Positions 1 to 11,613 of a stretch of 64,000 nucleotides of DNA are shown one piece after another (within the stretch, counting starts at the first letter, position 1; every line of letters begins with the position of its first letter). The position numbers were made by a program, and so were the translations under genes. The stretch comes from Chlorophyllum brunneum (taxonomy: Eukaryota > Basidiomycota > Agaricomycetes > Agaricales > Agaricaceae): the NCBI GenBank assembly GCA_963576785.1, contig OY756146.1, forward strand, positions 310,001 to 374,000, in the 5' to 3' direction. Below the pieces are notes generated by a model. That model saw only the letters and a program-made list of their open reading frames with translations, ran no database searches and was not told the DNA's origin.

Positions 1-2165
1 AACTCTACCACCTTAACGGAGGAGGACAGAAGGAGAGATCAACTGAGAGGTCAGGCATTGGCTGTTATTAATGGCACCTTATCTGATTCCCTATTACTCC
101 ATGGACATGACGCTCCTGGATTTCTCTGGAATGACTTGAAAACCTGCTTTGGGACACCTTCTCCCACCGCAGTATATTCAATCCTCCAGAGAATGTTGCA
201 AAAATGCATCTCAGGGAATCAAGATCCAGCAATGGATCTAGCTGAATTGAGAACAATGGCTTCTCAATTAGAAACAGCTAAAGTAAAGTTGCCAGAAGTT
301 CTTGGTGCAATGATCGCTTTGAATGCATTACCACCTAATTGGAATGCTGTGGCACAAACAACATTGGCAAATAATCACGATGTTGTAGATATGACCTGGG
401 AGGTAGTTCAGCAGGCTATAAATGCTGAGTGGTCAAGACATGAAGGATCCAGACCCAACATGTCTAACCAACAAGCTTCATATGCTACTACTGCTAACTA
501 CCAAGCTTGCCCTCAGGGCAACTTCCCCAGGACTTGCCCTGGACCACCCTGGAACTGCTTCCACCCTGGAGGTGACACCAGGGCCCAGCCAGTGAGAGGA
601 CCTCACCACCCTGCCAATCCGAGTGGGCAGCCCCCTCAGCCTTCTCCTCCTACTCCTACCTGGATTAACATCCAGAAGAAGAAAAAGAAGCCCAAGAAGT
701 GCCAGGGTAAACTTCAGGCTCACATGGCAGAAGCCATGGCAGGCTTTGCCACTGCCACAGAACCAACGGTCTGTTGTTTCACTGGTCTGGGGATGACCTC
801 CTTCGACCTAATAAGGTGCATGGACATGCCTCGACCTGCTCCCACTCCCACTCCTCCAACCACTTGTGTTTTAGTGAGTGAGAGACCTAAGCCTGTTACT
901 TGGGTTAACCCCAAGAAGGTCCAGCAGACATGAGAGAATGCTCGTGCTGAGCTTGAGAAAAAGGTGCATGCTGAAGCACGAAACTTATGTTTCACTGCCC
1001 TCCTCGAAAACTCACTGTGGATTCAACAGGTGATCACCTGGTGCAACCACGTCACTGGTCCTTTGCCCATGCAAATGGTGAAGAAACGTGCTCTCGATTG
1101 CTATGATTGAAGAATGCACAAGGTCTCTTATCCCTGCACCCAACAAGGATGATTGGTGACACCACCCGGTGCACCTTCTGTTCCTTCTGGTCATCCCCCA
1201 GGTTGTACCTGTGAGGGACACATGAGGGTGAGTAAATGGTTCTTGAAGCATAATAACCCCAATATTAATGTGACTCATGTCCGCTTTTCTTTTCTTTTAC
1301 CTATTGGTTCACCATATACCTTATTGGTTTCTCCCAAATTTGGGACAAAAATTAATTTGGCAATGCACCATGTGGTAAAGATCCCAAGCATGGACTCTGT
1401 TGCCTGGGGCAATTCGCTCAAACCTGGAGAGGTTCAGCAGTTCTACCTTCCTACTCTGGAGGAAATAGTAGCTCCGGCCATCAGGACCTACAATGAGGAG
1501 TTTCCTCCTCTTCCTAGGACCTCCCCTCCTACGGAGCACTTTCAGAGTAAGAAATATTCTCTTACTCAGAAAAACAAGACCACTTATAGGCAACCTGCCA
1601 CACTTACAGTATTGGTAGATAAGGCCTTCAAGTGGCTTGAAGGTGAGCAGGAGGTTGATGACCTCATGGCGCCGGCTCAGGATGTTGCCTACAACATCTG
1701 CAACCCCAAGAATCCTGCAAATGCTGCAGGACCCTCTTCTGGGCCCCTTCCAAAGTCCCCAAAGTCTGAACCTTTTGCTTCAGCACCTCAATCTGAGGTG
1801 TCTCTCGGACTTTTGTTGACCGACTATGGAAGCAACTTCAAGAAGAAGGGAGGAGCTAGATATGTGATCAATTTGATCTCAGATACTCTTACTAACCCTG
1901 AAACACAGTCCTGTCACCAACATACTGACTGGCTGACTTTGCAAGAAGAAGGGCAAGGGCAAGGGAAAGGGACATCAGGGGCTAGGCATTTGAATACACT
2001 ATTGGGATCTTTAGGATCCCATAATTATGTTGATATATGCGAATGGATGAATGAGAAGTGTTTTAACACTTCTCAATTTTCTTGCTTCTCAACACACATG
2101 CCCGATCAGTTTTTAAGAGTACCGGATCAAATGCGATCTCGATCACTAAGCAATGATCAAAGTAT
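1..2165 (+). pseudogene. Copia-1 gag and long gag-protease linker, broken
   Basis: The frame is open from base 1 and codes for a Copia-type Gag (UBN2-like; e.g. LPEVLGAMIALNALPPNW near residue 90). A polybasic stretch follows (KKKKKPKK, about 674-700). The frame stops at TGA 931-933, where Copia-3 has CGA. It is again disturbed near 1108 and reopens at about 1153. The part from about 700 to 2160 is a long proline- and serine-rich region with no zinc knuckle that I can see, ending just before the protease. It matches the corresponding parts of Copia-2 and Copia-3. In an active element Gag would form the cytoplasmic virus-like particle. Confidence 0.85.
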
Positions 2166-5100
2166 AATGCCACTAGAAGATTATAGTGACATTTGGTTAT
2201 TAGACTCAGGGGCATCATGTTACTATACCCCTTATGTGGAAGACTTCATCAACTTCGAAGAACTCGAAGTGTTGATCCCAATTAAGACTGTAGGAGCACA
2301 AGGTCCCTACCTTAATGCAGTTGGTCTTGGTGCAGTTATGCTTAAGCATAGAGTCTATAATGGGAAGACTGACAGCATTCAACCAACGCAGATATTAATA
2401 TATCCAGTCTTCCTTCTAAAAGGAACCTCTGAACAACTAATGTCAGTGGGACAGTTATGCCAAGATAGCAAAACTGTTAGAACAGATGCCAACAAATCTG
2501 TAGTAGTTGATAGTGAAGGAAATGCTATTCTTCAAGCATATCCTTCAGCAAGTCATAATACTACTTTACATTTTGTTAATACCAAAATTGTACATTCAGA
2601 ACATGCAGCTATAGCTACAGATCTGATTGTTGGCTACAAAGTTGTACATACGAGATTAGGACATCCCTCTAATTGTATCCTCAATCACTTTGAGAAAAAT
2701 ACGATTGGGTTTACTCTGGTGCAGATTCCCAAGCAAAAACCAGTCTGTGATGGTTGTGCCAAGGGAAAGATGCACCAGAAACCCTTTAGAGAGAACCCTA
2801 CATGTGCAAAGCATCCATTCGAAAGAATTCACTTGGATTTAGTTGAACTTCCGATTCTTTCTTACCATAAATTTAAATGGGTCATGACCATAATGGACGA
2901 CTTTTCCTCTCATGAATGGATTCGCTTCCTCCATAAGAAATCAGAAGCAGCAGAAGAAATGAAAAATTTCATTGCACTAATTCAGACTCAATACAAGACT
3001 AAATTAAAATATCTCTGCACTGATAGAGGAGGAGAGTATGCAACTGACGAGTTACAATCTCATTTGCGCTCATTAGGGATTATACATGAGACCAGTGCAC
3101 CACATATACACCAACAGAATAGTCGAGCGGAACACTTGAACCGAACTCTAATGGATAAAGCAGAAGCCATGTGGCATCATGCTTGTATTCCCGACGGTTG
3201 GTGGGAGTTTTCTATAGATCATGCGATACATATCTATAATAAAACACCGGTATCATGGCTCATGTGGAAAACACCTTATGAAGTGTTGAATCAAAAGATT
3301 CCAGACATCTCCAAAGAGAGAGTCTTTGGCTGCAGTGCTTATGTCTTTCTCCCAAAAGAGATAAGAGACAATAAACTGACAGCAAAGTCAGAACTCATGA
3401 TTTTCCTTGGTTGGACATCTGATAGGAAAAACTATTGTTTCATGAGGCATCTTAATGGAAATGTAATCTATACATCTCCAACAGCCATATTTAGTGAAGA
3501 ACACTTCCCTAAATGTATTGGGAAAAGACGAGAAGAACAGATGAACCAACCATCATCTTTCACTTCTCGAAGCACACCTTCAGAAGTAATTGTCTTCCAT
3601 GCTCCAGATCCATCTACTGGTTTACCTATTGATAGACCACTGAGTCCTATACCCCAAACTTCTCCCGAAGGTTCTCCAGAAGATAGGACTTATAGATCTG
3701 TTCATGGTCAAATTCCAACTCCTTTCCCTGAACCTAAAAAGAATAAAGGAAAGGGAAAAGTCCTGAACATTGATACAGATGTTCAGGAGGAGTGGGATAG
3801 TATTGTGCAAAATATTCTCTTTCCATCAAGAGAAGCACAAACACCAGAAGACGATGACAGTGATGGGTTATCATATACTGATCCACCCAATCACCCTGAA
3901 GGTTCGAAACATCCACCTTCTCAAAGAAATAATCTGGATGTACAACTGTTCATACCCTATTCACCTGTCAAAGATGATTGGGATGCTGGTCCTTCTGTAC
4001 CACAAGGTCACTCGGATCAAATACCGGTTCCTGAAATACCTCAGAGACTGCAAAGAACCAGAAAAGTACCTGAACGTCCAGGAAACTTCTATGGTTCTAC
4101 AAAGCATCCAACCAAAATATTCCAGGAATATGAGATGTTCCAACCTCCTAAGTCAAAATTAACAAGTTCTACAAGTAGACTTGTTAGACAAATTTGATCA
4201 GAGGCTTCCAAACCTGGAATAATCGATAAACGTTCTCAGCATGAAGCTTCTACAATAGAAGACTTATGCAGAGAAGGAGGAGTAGGGATGATCGATTATC
4301 TGTGTGCTCAAAAAGTTGAATCACCATTAGTTCCTATTTCTTTTAAGGATCTAGATCAACTACCATCAGAAGAGAAATCCAAATGGTGGAAAGCATGCTT
4401 AGAAGAGTTAAAATCACTCAAAGAAAGACATGTTTATGACTTAGCTAAACTTCTGCCTGGAAGAAAAGCTGTCAAAAATAGATAGGTCTTTACACCCAAA
4501 TCAGATGGTCGATACTGTGCTCAACTAGTAGCTAAAGGATTCTCTCAGATAGAGGGAATCAATTACGATGAACTATTTTCACCAGTAGTCCATTATGAGA
4601 CAGCATGTTACGACCTTAGTCTCTGACTCAGGTTGCAAGCCTTTGGATAAAGGGAAGGAAGTAGAGAAAGGAAGAAGGGATGATACGATTGGTAAAGTGT
4701 AAGGAATACATCAAGTATTACTACACTTTATATACTAGTGGTAAGAGCTAAGAATAAGGGAGTTGAGTAAAGGAGTCATAGGAGACAAGTAGAATGAGTC
4801 AGGTAGGAGGCATAGCCTCTAGGGGTGATACAGGAGGCGAAACGAGTATGAGGGTACATGAGGTAATGGGCGCATGATAGGAATGAACGGCCTCTAGTTT
4901 GTAACACAGCACGACTCATATTTGCAGTTGCTGCCCTCAATGATTGGGAGATGCTCAGTTTAGATGTTAAAACTGCTTATCTCTACGAAAAACTGGATGA
5001 AGAACTCTATATGGAACTTCCAGAAGGTTTCAATACAGGTCGTGGTAATATGGTTTATATGGTTTGGAAATTAAACTGAGCCATATATGGACTAAAGCAG

Positions 5101-6180
5101 TCTGGATGACAATGGTAGAAGGAATTGACTAAGTCAATGACCGACCTAGGATTTGTCCGATCCAAGTTAGATGCTGGAGTCTATTATTACTATGACCCTG
5201 AAACCAAAGAGCTTATTATAGCTCTAGTCTATGTAGATGACTCAATGTTTGTCGGAATCAGAGGTTCTAGACTTCTACATGAGAAGCGAGCACTCTTTAT
5301 GAAGAAATGGGAATGCCGAGACCTTGGTCCAACCAAAGAGTTTCTTGGCATGAAGATTTCGCGAAATCCTATAAACCAATCAATTACCCTAGACCAAATA
5401 GATTATCTAGGAAAAGTTCTTGATCGATTTAAAGTAATTGGAAAAGAAGAAATCCCATTACCAAATGGATTTATCTTCGAATCTAATACAGGACAAGCGA
5501 CACCTGATTTCATAAAGAGATATCAACAGTTAGTAGGATTAGTCATGTATCTAATGATAGGCAGTTGGCCTGACATAGCTTTTGCCACTGTCAAATTATC
5601 ACAACATATGACCAACCCTACTAAAGTGCATTATAATACAGGCTTACATTTGCTAAAGTACCTTAATGCTACTTGCAAATATAGAATTACCTATAATGGA
5701 AGTTCTATGCAAGGCCTTAATGCTTTTTCTGACTCTGATTGGGCTGGTGATCCAATTAGTCGTAAATCTGTAACTGGATATTTCTGTTTATTAGCCAGTG
5801 GAGCTATCGCTTGGTTAAGTAGAAAACAGAAAACTGTTGCATTATCTTCCACTGAAGCCGAGTATATGGCTTTGTCAGATTGCAGTTGACAACTTGTTTG
5901 GACTGTCAATTTGTTGGAAGAAATTGGTATCCGATCATTAGCCCCTTATCTCTTCAGTGATAATGAGGGTTCAATATTTTGGGCCAAAAATCCAGTAACA
6001 GAAAAACGATCGAAATATGTCGACGTCAAATACTATTACATTCATGATTTGGTAGAAGATGGAAAGATTGAAATATTCTCTGTGAAAGGCATGGAAAACT
6101 CTGCCAATATTCTCACAAAGAATTTAGACAAAATTAAATTCAATCTATTCCAACCTCACCTTGGCTTGATGTTTGAGTAA
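2166..6180 (+). pseudogene. Copia-1 pol: protease, integrase, reverse transcriptase, RNase H, broken
   Basis: Order seen: aspartic protease (WLLDSGAS, about 2195-2220); integrase zinc region (VVHTRLGH ... CDGCAKGK, about 2641-2770); integrase core with the DDE residues in HLDLVELP, CTDRGGEY and the AEHLN segment (about 2830-3140); a variable linker; RVT_2 reverse transcriptase starting near 4330 with the YVDDSMF active site at about 5231; and RNase H (LSSTEAEYMAL, about 5840-5875). One long frame covers protease and integrase (1153-4197, stop TGA). After that come TAG 4483, the solo LTR, TGA 5077, TGA 5107, TAG 5116 and TGA 5887. A 9-bp tandem duplication (atatggttt) also lies near 5050. Non-functional. 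Confidence 0.92.
4606..4906. repeat. Solo LTR (301 bp) inside Copia-1 reverse transcriptase
   Basis: The segment interrupts the RT frame exactly where Copia-2 and Copia-3 read continuously. It starts TGTTACGACC and ends GTTTGTAACA. It is flanked by a 5-bp direct repeat, cagca (4601-4605 and 4907-4911). Termini and target duplication fit a solo LTR left by LTR-LTR recombination. It resembles neither the Copia nor the Gypsy LTRs of this window, so it is a separate family. The chain of target site, insert and restored homology makes the boundaries firm. Confidence 0.9.
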
Positions 6181-6202
6181 TTACAACTCTACATCAATAC
6201 AG

Positions 6203-6214
6203 AGCAAGGAGGAG
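6203..6214 (+). other. Polypurine tract of Copia-1
   Basis: agcaaggaggag directly abuts the 3' LTR. The complement ctcctccttgct abuts the 3' LTRs of Copia-2 (8062) and Copia-3 (51405). It would prime plus-strand DNA synthesis. Confidence 0.8.
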
Positions 6215-6786
6215 TGTTGAAGTTTCGGACATATTCTAGAAATAGATTATGAAGTCATTATTCTAATAATAGACTGATCCATTACTTTCCAGTAACTTCA
6301 ATCTGTAGTAACTTCCTATGAGTTGCTCTGCATGTGATTAGAGTCATAAGTACTTGATAGATTATTCTACATAGTACCAATGACTAGTATACTATGTTAT
6401 GCAGTACTCCACAGGCACTACACCACAGTTAATGGGAGTCATAAGGAACATTCTATGTATTCCTAGTATTTTATGTAGTATGACTTGTCTATGCTTCAAT
6501 ATGTATATAAACCCTATGTAGCAGACCTAGTTCTGCATCTTGTTCAATCAAACAACTTCTTCATCATTGCCTATCTCCTTGAGTACAACACCAGTCTAGA
6601 CTTACTTGACTTTGACCTCTATACTACTGACACTGACTGCTTTATCAATAATATCTGTCTATCTGAACTACCTTTCTATAGGTATCAGATAGAAGCTTAT
6701 TATCTTGGTGAGTAGACCCTATGTTCTCTCCCACTGTGTTTACTGCTGTCCCCAGCAAACAACTCATTATGGTCATTTCCTCAACA
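6215..6786 (+). repeat. 3' LTR of Copia-1 (572 bp)
   Basis: TGTTGAAGTTTC at the left end and CATTTCCTCAACA at the right end, with inverted TGTTGA/TCAACA tips. It aligns along its length with the LTRs at 7498-8061, 23546-24125, 50833-51404 and 57625-58196. A TATA box (tatataa, 6504-6510) lies in the middle and should mark the U3/R promoter. Confidence 0.93.
6504..6510 (+). promoter_or_regulatory. TATA box of the Copia LTR promoter
   Basis: tatataa sits about 290 bp into the 572-bp LTR, in the sequence tgtatataaacccta. The same motif is present at the equivalent place in the other LTRs of the family. It is the best candidate for the core promoter of the genomic transcript. Confidence 0.6.
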
Positions 6787-7497
6787 TGAACTGGATATGC
6801 TGGCGGAAACTTGGTGAGAGACAGCATCAACTTGACCCAGCCGCTCTCTATCTCACTTGAAGCCTATTTTCAGACCCTGAAGGCAACCCCAGAGTCATCT
6901 CCAGCAAAACCAAGGCTTTCCACTGGAGATTTGACCAGGATATGCTCTTCCCACATTCCTGATTTTGGTAGATGGCGATACTATCTCGATATCAATTGCA
7001 AGATTATCTCCCAATGCTTGGACTTGCTTGTGGAGATAAAAATACTCGAGCAGGACCACCTCAAGAGAGAGACAATAGAATGACTTCTCGTTGACCAGCT
7101 GGATGACCAGGTAGTTCATGCATTTGGCGACAATCCACTGCTCCCAATAATCAGCTGTTTTGGAGCGATTGGTGACCATTGGTTCTACTTCAAAAGGAAG
7201 AGGGGTAGGCTGGGCCCTGTGGATAATAAGCAGGATGGAACTTATGAACCAGATTCGGACCCATCCTCTACTACTTCAACATTGGATTGTGTTTCTACCA
7301 CCAGAAACCACCATCCCAGTTTGGATAGCAGTGGTGCTGATCCAAAAACGCCTTATTAGCAGACTTGGTAATCTACAGCCCCAGCTCCATCCACTGAGAG
7401 TGTGGAGAAACAAATTCACTCCTTCAGTTCACCTGGAGCAATGCCAAAACACCTCCTATCCCAACTTCTTCCCCTGACCCACTGGCTGTGTCAAACC
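6787..7497 (+). pseudogene. Gene fragment of unknown function caught between two Copia LTRs
   Basis: One frame stays coding-like across the whole fragment, starting at the first bases after the Copia-1 LTR. It reads through LSISLEAYFQTLK, FGRWRYYLDINCKIISQC and AFGDNPLLPIISCFGAIGDH. It is broken by TGA 7081-7083 and by TAG and TAA near 7360-7375. The absence of a start and the abrupt end at the Copia-2 LTR show a piece cut from a larger gene. I do not recognise the family; it carries no retroelement motif I can name. It may be a host gene or a passenger hit by both insertions. Confidence 0.5.
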
Positions 7498-8061
7498 TGT
7501 TGAGGAAATGACTGTAATGAGTTGTTTGCTGGGGCAGCAGTAAACACAGTGGAAGAGAACATAAGGTCTACTCACCAAGATAATAAGCTTCTATCTGATA
7601 CCTGTAGAAAGGTAATTTGGATAGACAGATATTATTAATGAAGCAGTCAGTGTCAGAGGTAGAAAGGTTAAAGTCAAGGAGATCAAGACTTGTGTTGTAC
7701 TCAAGAAGATAAGCAATGATGAAGAAGTTGTTCAATTGAACAAGATGCAGAACATGGTCTGCTATATGGGGTTTATATACATGTAAGAACATAGATGAGT
7801 CATACTACATAAAATACTAGGAATACATAGAATGTTCCTTATGACTCCCATTAACTGTGGCGTAGTGCCTGTGGAGTACTGCATAACATAGTATACTAGT
7901 CATTGGTACTATGTAGAATAATCTATCAAGTACTTATGACTCTAATCACATGCAGAGCAACTCATAGGAAGTTACTATGGATTGAAGTTACTGGAAAGTA
8001 ATGGATCAGTCTATTATTAGAATAATGACTTCATAGTCTATTTCTAGAAGAAACTTCAACA
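7498..8061 (-). repeat. 3' LTR of Copia-2
   Basis: TGTTGAGGAAAT ... AACTTCAACA. Compared with the other copies it lacks about 9 bases (atatgtccg) just before the terminal AACTTCAACA. It is followed at 8062 by the complement of the polypurine tract. Confidence 0.92.
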
Positions 8062-8084
8062 CTCCTCCTTGCTCTGTATTGATG

Positions 8085-9968
8085 TAGAGTTTTAATCACT
8101 CAAACATCAAGCCAAGGCAAGGTTGGAATAGATTGAATTTAATTTTGTCTAAATTCTTTGTAAGAATATCAGCAGGATTTTCCGTGCTTTCACGAGAATA
8201 TTTCAATCTTTCCTTTTTCTACCAAATTATGAATGTAATGGTATTTGATGTCAACATATTTTGATCATTTTTCTGTTACTGGATTTTTGGCCCAAAATAT
8301 TGAGCCCTCATTATCACCAAAGAGATAAGAGGCCAATGATCGGATACCAATTTCTTCCAACAAATTAACAGTCCAAACAAGTTGTTGACTGCAATCTGAC
8401 AAAGTCATATACTTGGCTTTGGTGGAAGATAATGCAACAGTTTTCTGTTTTTTACTTAACCAAGCAATGGCTCCACTGGCTAATAAACAGAAATATCCAG
8501 TTACAGATTTATGACTAATTGGATCACCAGCCCAATCAGAGTCAGAAAAAGCATTAAGGCCTTGTATAGAACTTCCATTATAGGTAATTCTATATTTGTG
8601 AGTAGCATTAAGATACTTTAGCAAATGTAAGCCTGCATTATAATGTGCTTTAGTAGGATTGGTCATATATTGTGATAACTTGATAGTGGCAAAAGCTATG
8701 TTGGGCCTACTGCCTATCCTTAGATATATAACTGATCCTACTAACTGTTGATACCTTTTTATGAAGTCAGATGTTGCTTGTCCTGTATTGGATTCAAAGA
8801 TAAATCCATTTGGTAATGGGATTTCTTCTTTTCCAATTACTTTAAATCGATCAAGAACTTTTCCTAGATAATCTATTTGGTCTAGGGTAATTGATTGGTT
8901 TATAGGATTTTGCGAAATTTTCATGCCAAGAAACTCGTTGGTTGGACCAAGGTCTTGGCATTCCCATTTCTTCATAAAGAGTGCTCGCTTCTCTCATAGA
9001 AGTCTAGAGCCTCTGATTCCAATGAATATTGAATCATCTACATAGACTAGAGCTATAATAAGCTCTTTGGTTTCAGGGTCATAGTAATAATAGACTCCAG
9101 CATCTAGTTTGGATCAGACAAATCCTAGGTCAGTCATTGACTTAGTCAATTCCTTCCACCATTGTTGTCCAGATTGTTTTAGTCCATAAATGGCTCAGTT
9201 TAATTTCCAAACCATATTACCACAACCTGTATTGAAACCTTCTGGAAGTTCCATATAGAGTTCTTCATCCAGTTTTCCATAGAGATAAGCAGTTTCAATA
9301 TCTAAACTGAGCATCTCCCAATCATTGAGGGCAGCAACTGCAAATATGAGTCATGCTGTCTCATAATGGACTACTGGTGAAAATGGTTCATTGTAATCAA
9401 TTCCCTCTATCTGAGAGAATTCTTTCGCTACTAGTCAAGCACAGTATCAACCATCTGATTTGGGTGTGAAGACCCATCTATTTTTGACAGCTTTTCTTCC
9501 AGGTGGAAGTTTAGCTAAGTCATAAACATATCTTTCTCTGAGTGAATTTAACTCTTCTAAGCATGCTTTCCACCATTTAGATTTCTCTTCTGATGGTAGT
9601 TGATCTAGATCCTTGAAAGGAACTAATGGTAATTTGACTTTTTGAGTACATAGATAATTGATCATCCCTACTCCTCCTTCTCTGCATAAGTCTTCTATTG
9701 TAGAAGCTTCATGCTGAGAATGTCTATCGATTATTCCAGGTTTGGAAGCCTTTGATTGAATTTGTCTAACAAGTCTACTTGTAGAACTTGTTAATTTTGA
9801 CTTAGGAGGTTGGAACATCTCATAGTCCTGAAGAATTTTGGTTGGATGCTTTGTAGAACCATAGAAGTTTCCTGGACGTTCAGGTACTTTTCTGGTTCTT
9901 TGCAATCTCTGAGGTATTTCAGGAACTGGTACTTGATCTGAGTGACCTTGGGGTACAGAAGGACCAGC
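8085..9968 (-). pseudogene. Copia-2 RNase H and reverse transcriptase, broken
   Basis: On the minus strand the RVT_2 part begins near 9905 (linker MQRTRKVPERPGNF, then RT N-terminus). The YVDD region is around 9030-9050 and carries changes (DDSIF). RNase H (VALSSTKAKYM, with Glu replaced by Lys in the usual STEAEYM) lies around 8410-8450. Long open pieces are 9447-9905 and 8265-8975; stops and frameshifts separate them. The reading frame is cut at 9968 by the Gypsy LTR and resumes at 19794. Confidence 0.9.
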
Positions 9969-9970
9969 TG

Positions 9971-10600
9971 TTATGTCCGAACCTCGAACCTATGTTAGAG
10001 GTTATGACAAGTTTCCAGAAGTAATACCACTTTCCCACCACCATGATCCAACGATGCCATTATTGACTCTCTACTTTGACTAGCCTGGAAATACATGCCA
10101 TACTTATATGTATGCGACACCAATGGACTCTACTTATGCACCATCGAGAACAACCTCTATGGCACCTGGAATAATGGTTGGAAAGCACGACCAACCACCA
10201 AAGAAACTATGCAGTACATCTACCCTTACACTTGTGGTCCAGTGCTCGAAGCACTCATTCACCAACAAATCACCAATGGAATCTACTGCATAGAAATGCA
10301 ACCTAAAGACTTATCACCAGATGACAAACCCACTGTACCTAGCAGTGACAGCGACAATTCTCCTCATCTGCTATTGCAATCTACTTGAGCCTTTGTCGAG
10401 TCACCTGAGTCCTATCTCTCTGAAGAACCAATCGCATCTACGTCATCCCTATCATCCGACTCCAACCATCCTATGGATGCAGTTCTTCCATCACCACTGT
10501 CGTCATCATCATCTTCTACCACTTCATCCTACATGTCTTGCGACTGTAGCTGTTCTGATGAATCTCCATTATCATCATCAGAGATCTCTGAGGATGAGTA
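9971..10600 (+). pseudogene. Coding-like frame inside the Gypsy LTR, unknown function
   Basis: ATG lies near 9975 (MSEPRTYVRGYDKF). The frame stops at TAG near 10079 and a second frame carries on (MPYLYVCDTNGLY, 10095-10388). After one TGA (10387) the sequence stays coding-like to about 10600 and ends in a Ser/Asp/Glu-rich tail (SSSEISEDE). The 3' LTR copy has the same frames (12715-13008 on the minus strand, then 19101-19298 plus). Both copies share the first frame change, so it may be an old lesion or an intron ending in ...ctttgactag. In the 3' LTR this frame is also continuous with the extra ORF upstream of it. No known domain recognised. Confidence 0.4.
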
Positions 10601-10611
10601 AGCACTCATCT

Positions 10612-10742
10612 GTTTCACTGTCATCAGTTTCACTTCGCTCTATGTTTAGCTGTTTCATCTTTATCAGTTTCACATTTATCTTTAGTAGTGTTTCATCTTG
10701 AAGTTTCATATCTATCAGTTTCACATTGTGAAACGTGTTTCA
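10612..10742 (+). promoter_or_regulatory. Cluster of GTTTCA motifs in Gypsy LTR U3
   Basis: Eight direct copies of gtttca (10612, 10627, 10652, 10667, 10690, 10703, 10718, 10737), several extended to cagtttcac, and one inverted copy (tgaaac, 10729-10734) lie within 131 bp. The array is about 50 bp upstream of the TATA box and is conserved in the 3' LTR (about 19309-19440). The arrangement suggests an enhancer or a binding array for a host factor; the factor is unknown. Confidence 0.5.
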
Positions 10743-10788
10743 GTCTCATTATCTATACTCCATAGTATTTATAGAAAAGAAGTAGTTA

Positions 10789-10796
10789 GTATAAAT
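10789..10796 (+). promoter_or_regulatory. TATA box of the Gypsy LTR promoter
   Basis: gtataaat is located about 300 bp before the LTR end and just after the GTTTCA cluster. The second LTR has the same sequence at about 19487. Confidence 0.55.
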
Positions 10797-11613
10797 AGCC
10801 AACTGTATTGGGAAGTCAAAGCTTAAGCTTTGATCTTCTACAGGGATAGCCTTCTTGATCGCCCAAGAAGTTTCCATTGACAGTTGCTGTCAATCAATAG
10901 AAGATTGCTTAACTGCTTATTCTCTACTTGCCCTCATCACTCAGAGCTACGAGATAAATGGGATTCCCATTTCTTGGTTAAGTAATGACAGTTTGATAAC
11001 ATTTGCTTATCTGGTTACTTGGCTGAGATAGGTATTAAGGCCATACCCTAGAGGTTGCATCCTCTTTGATTGCCCTTAGTAGCCAAATCCGTAACAATAG
11101 ATCAAAGCTTCTGCTGAGTCATTTTGGTATAGGGAACAAGAACCCCAGTGTTATCTGTGTTATTGCCATTGTCGCTGAACAAGGATAACATCTTCCTGCA
11201 TCATTGCCATTGTTGCTGTTACAGGAAGCTGAAAAGAGTTGTACACAGTGCCTATCTGCCACATAGGAGCGTAACTTGCTATCAGTCACATAGGACCCAC
11301 ACTGTGCCTGCCAGTACCTGGAGTACCCCTCAAGTTAGTAGGGCTAAGCACAAAGACCCACTCATAGAACATATGCTATCAACCGACTTTGTGGTTTCCT
11401 CCTTGAGAAGAAGAGAAACTTGCCTGCCATGCGTCCCGCCTCTGGATTCCCATTGAGAAGTACTCCAGTTGAAAGAAGACCCAGAAGGTCACAACCACTA
11501 GGCTACAGAGAAGCCATCCATAGAGAAGCTAAACTGAGCGGCTGCCATCTAGTCAGCCAGATGATACTAGCAACCATGAAGATGCATCACACCTTGTTGC
11601 TGTTATGCCAGTA

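Larger units (their letters stand above)
1..6786 (+). mobile_element. Copia-1: Ty1/copia LTR retrotransposon, 5' end outside window
   Basis: The window opens inside gag and runs through protease, integrase, reverse transcriptase and RNase H, then a purine tract (agcaaggaggag, 6203-6214) and a 572-bp 3' LTR (6215-6786, TGTTGA...TCAACA). The domain order gag-PR-IN-RT-RH is diagnostic of Ty1/copia. Two related copies lie at 7498-24125 and 50833-58196 on the other strand. The element is dead: stops at 931, 4195, 4483, 5077, 5107, 5116 and 5887, and a foreign solo LTR at 4606-4906. The right flank starts tgaac; the left flank is not in the window, so no target duplication can be checked. Confidence 0.95.
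9969..11096 (+). repeat. 5' LTR of Gypsy-1 (1128 bp)
   Basis: TGTTATG at the left and CGTAACA at the right (CATAACA in the 3' LTR). Its first part matches the reverse complement of 12701-13134 and its second part matches 19101-19793 directly. It holds a coding-like frame, a cluster of GTTTCA motifs and a TATA box, described separately. At 1.1 kb it is long for a fungal Gypsy LTR. Confidence 0.93.

Noticed and set aside
6485..6715. Short open frame of 76 codons in Copia LTRs (also 7568-7792 and 23616-23846 on the minus strand)
   Set aside because: It overlaps the TATA region and transcript leader and is lost in the Copia-3 LTRs; similarity between copies is explained by the LTR itself.
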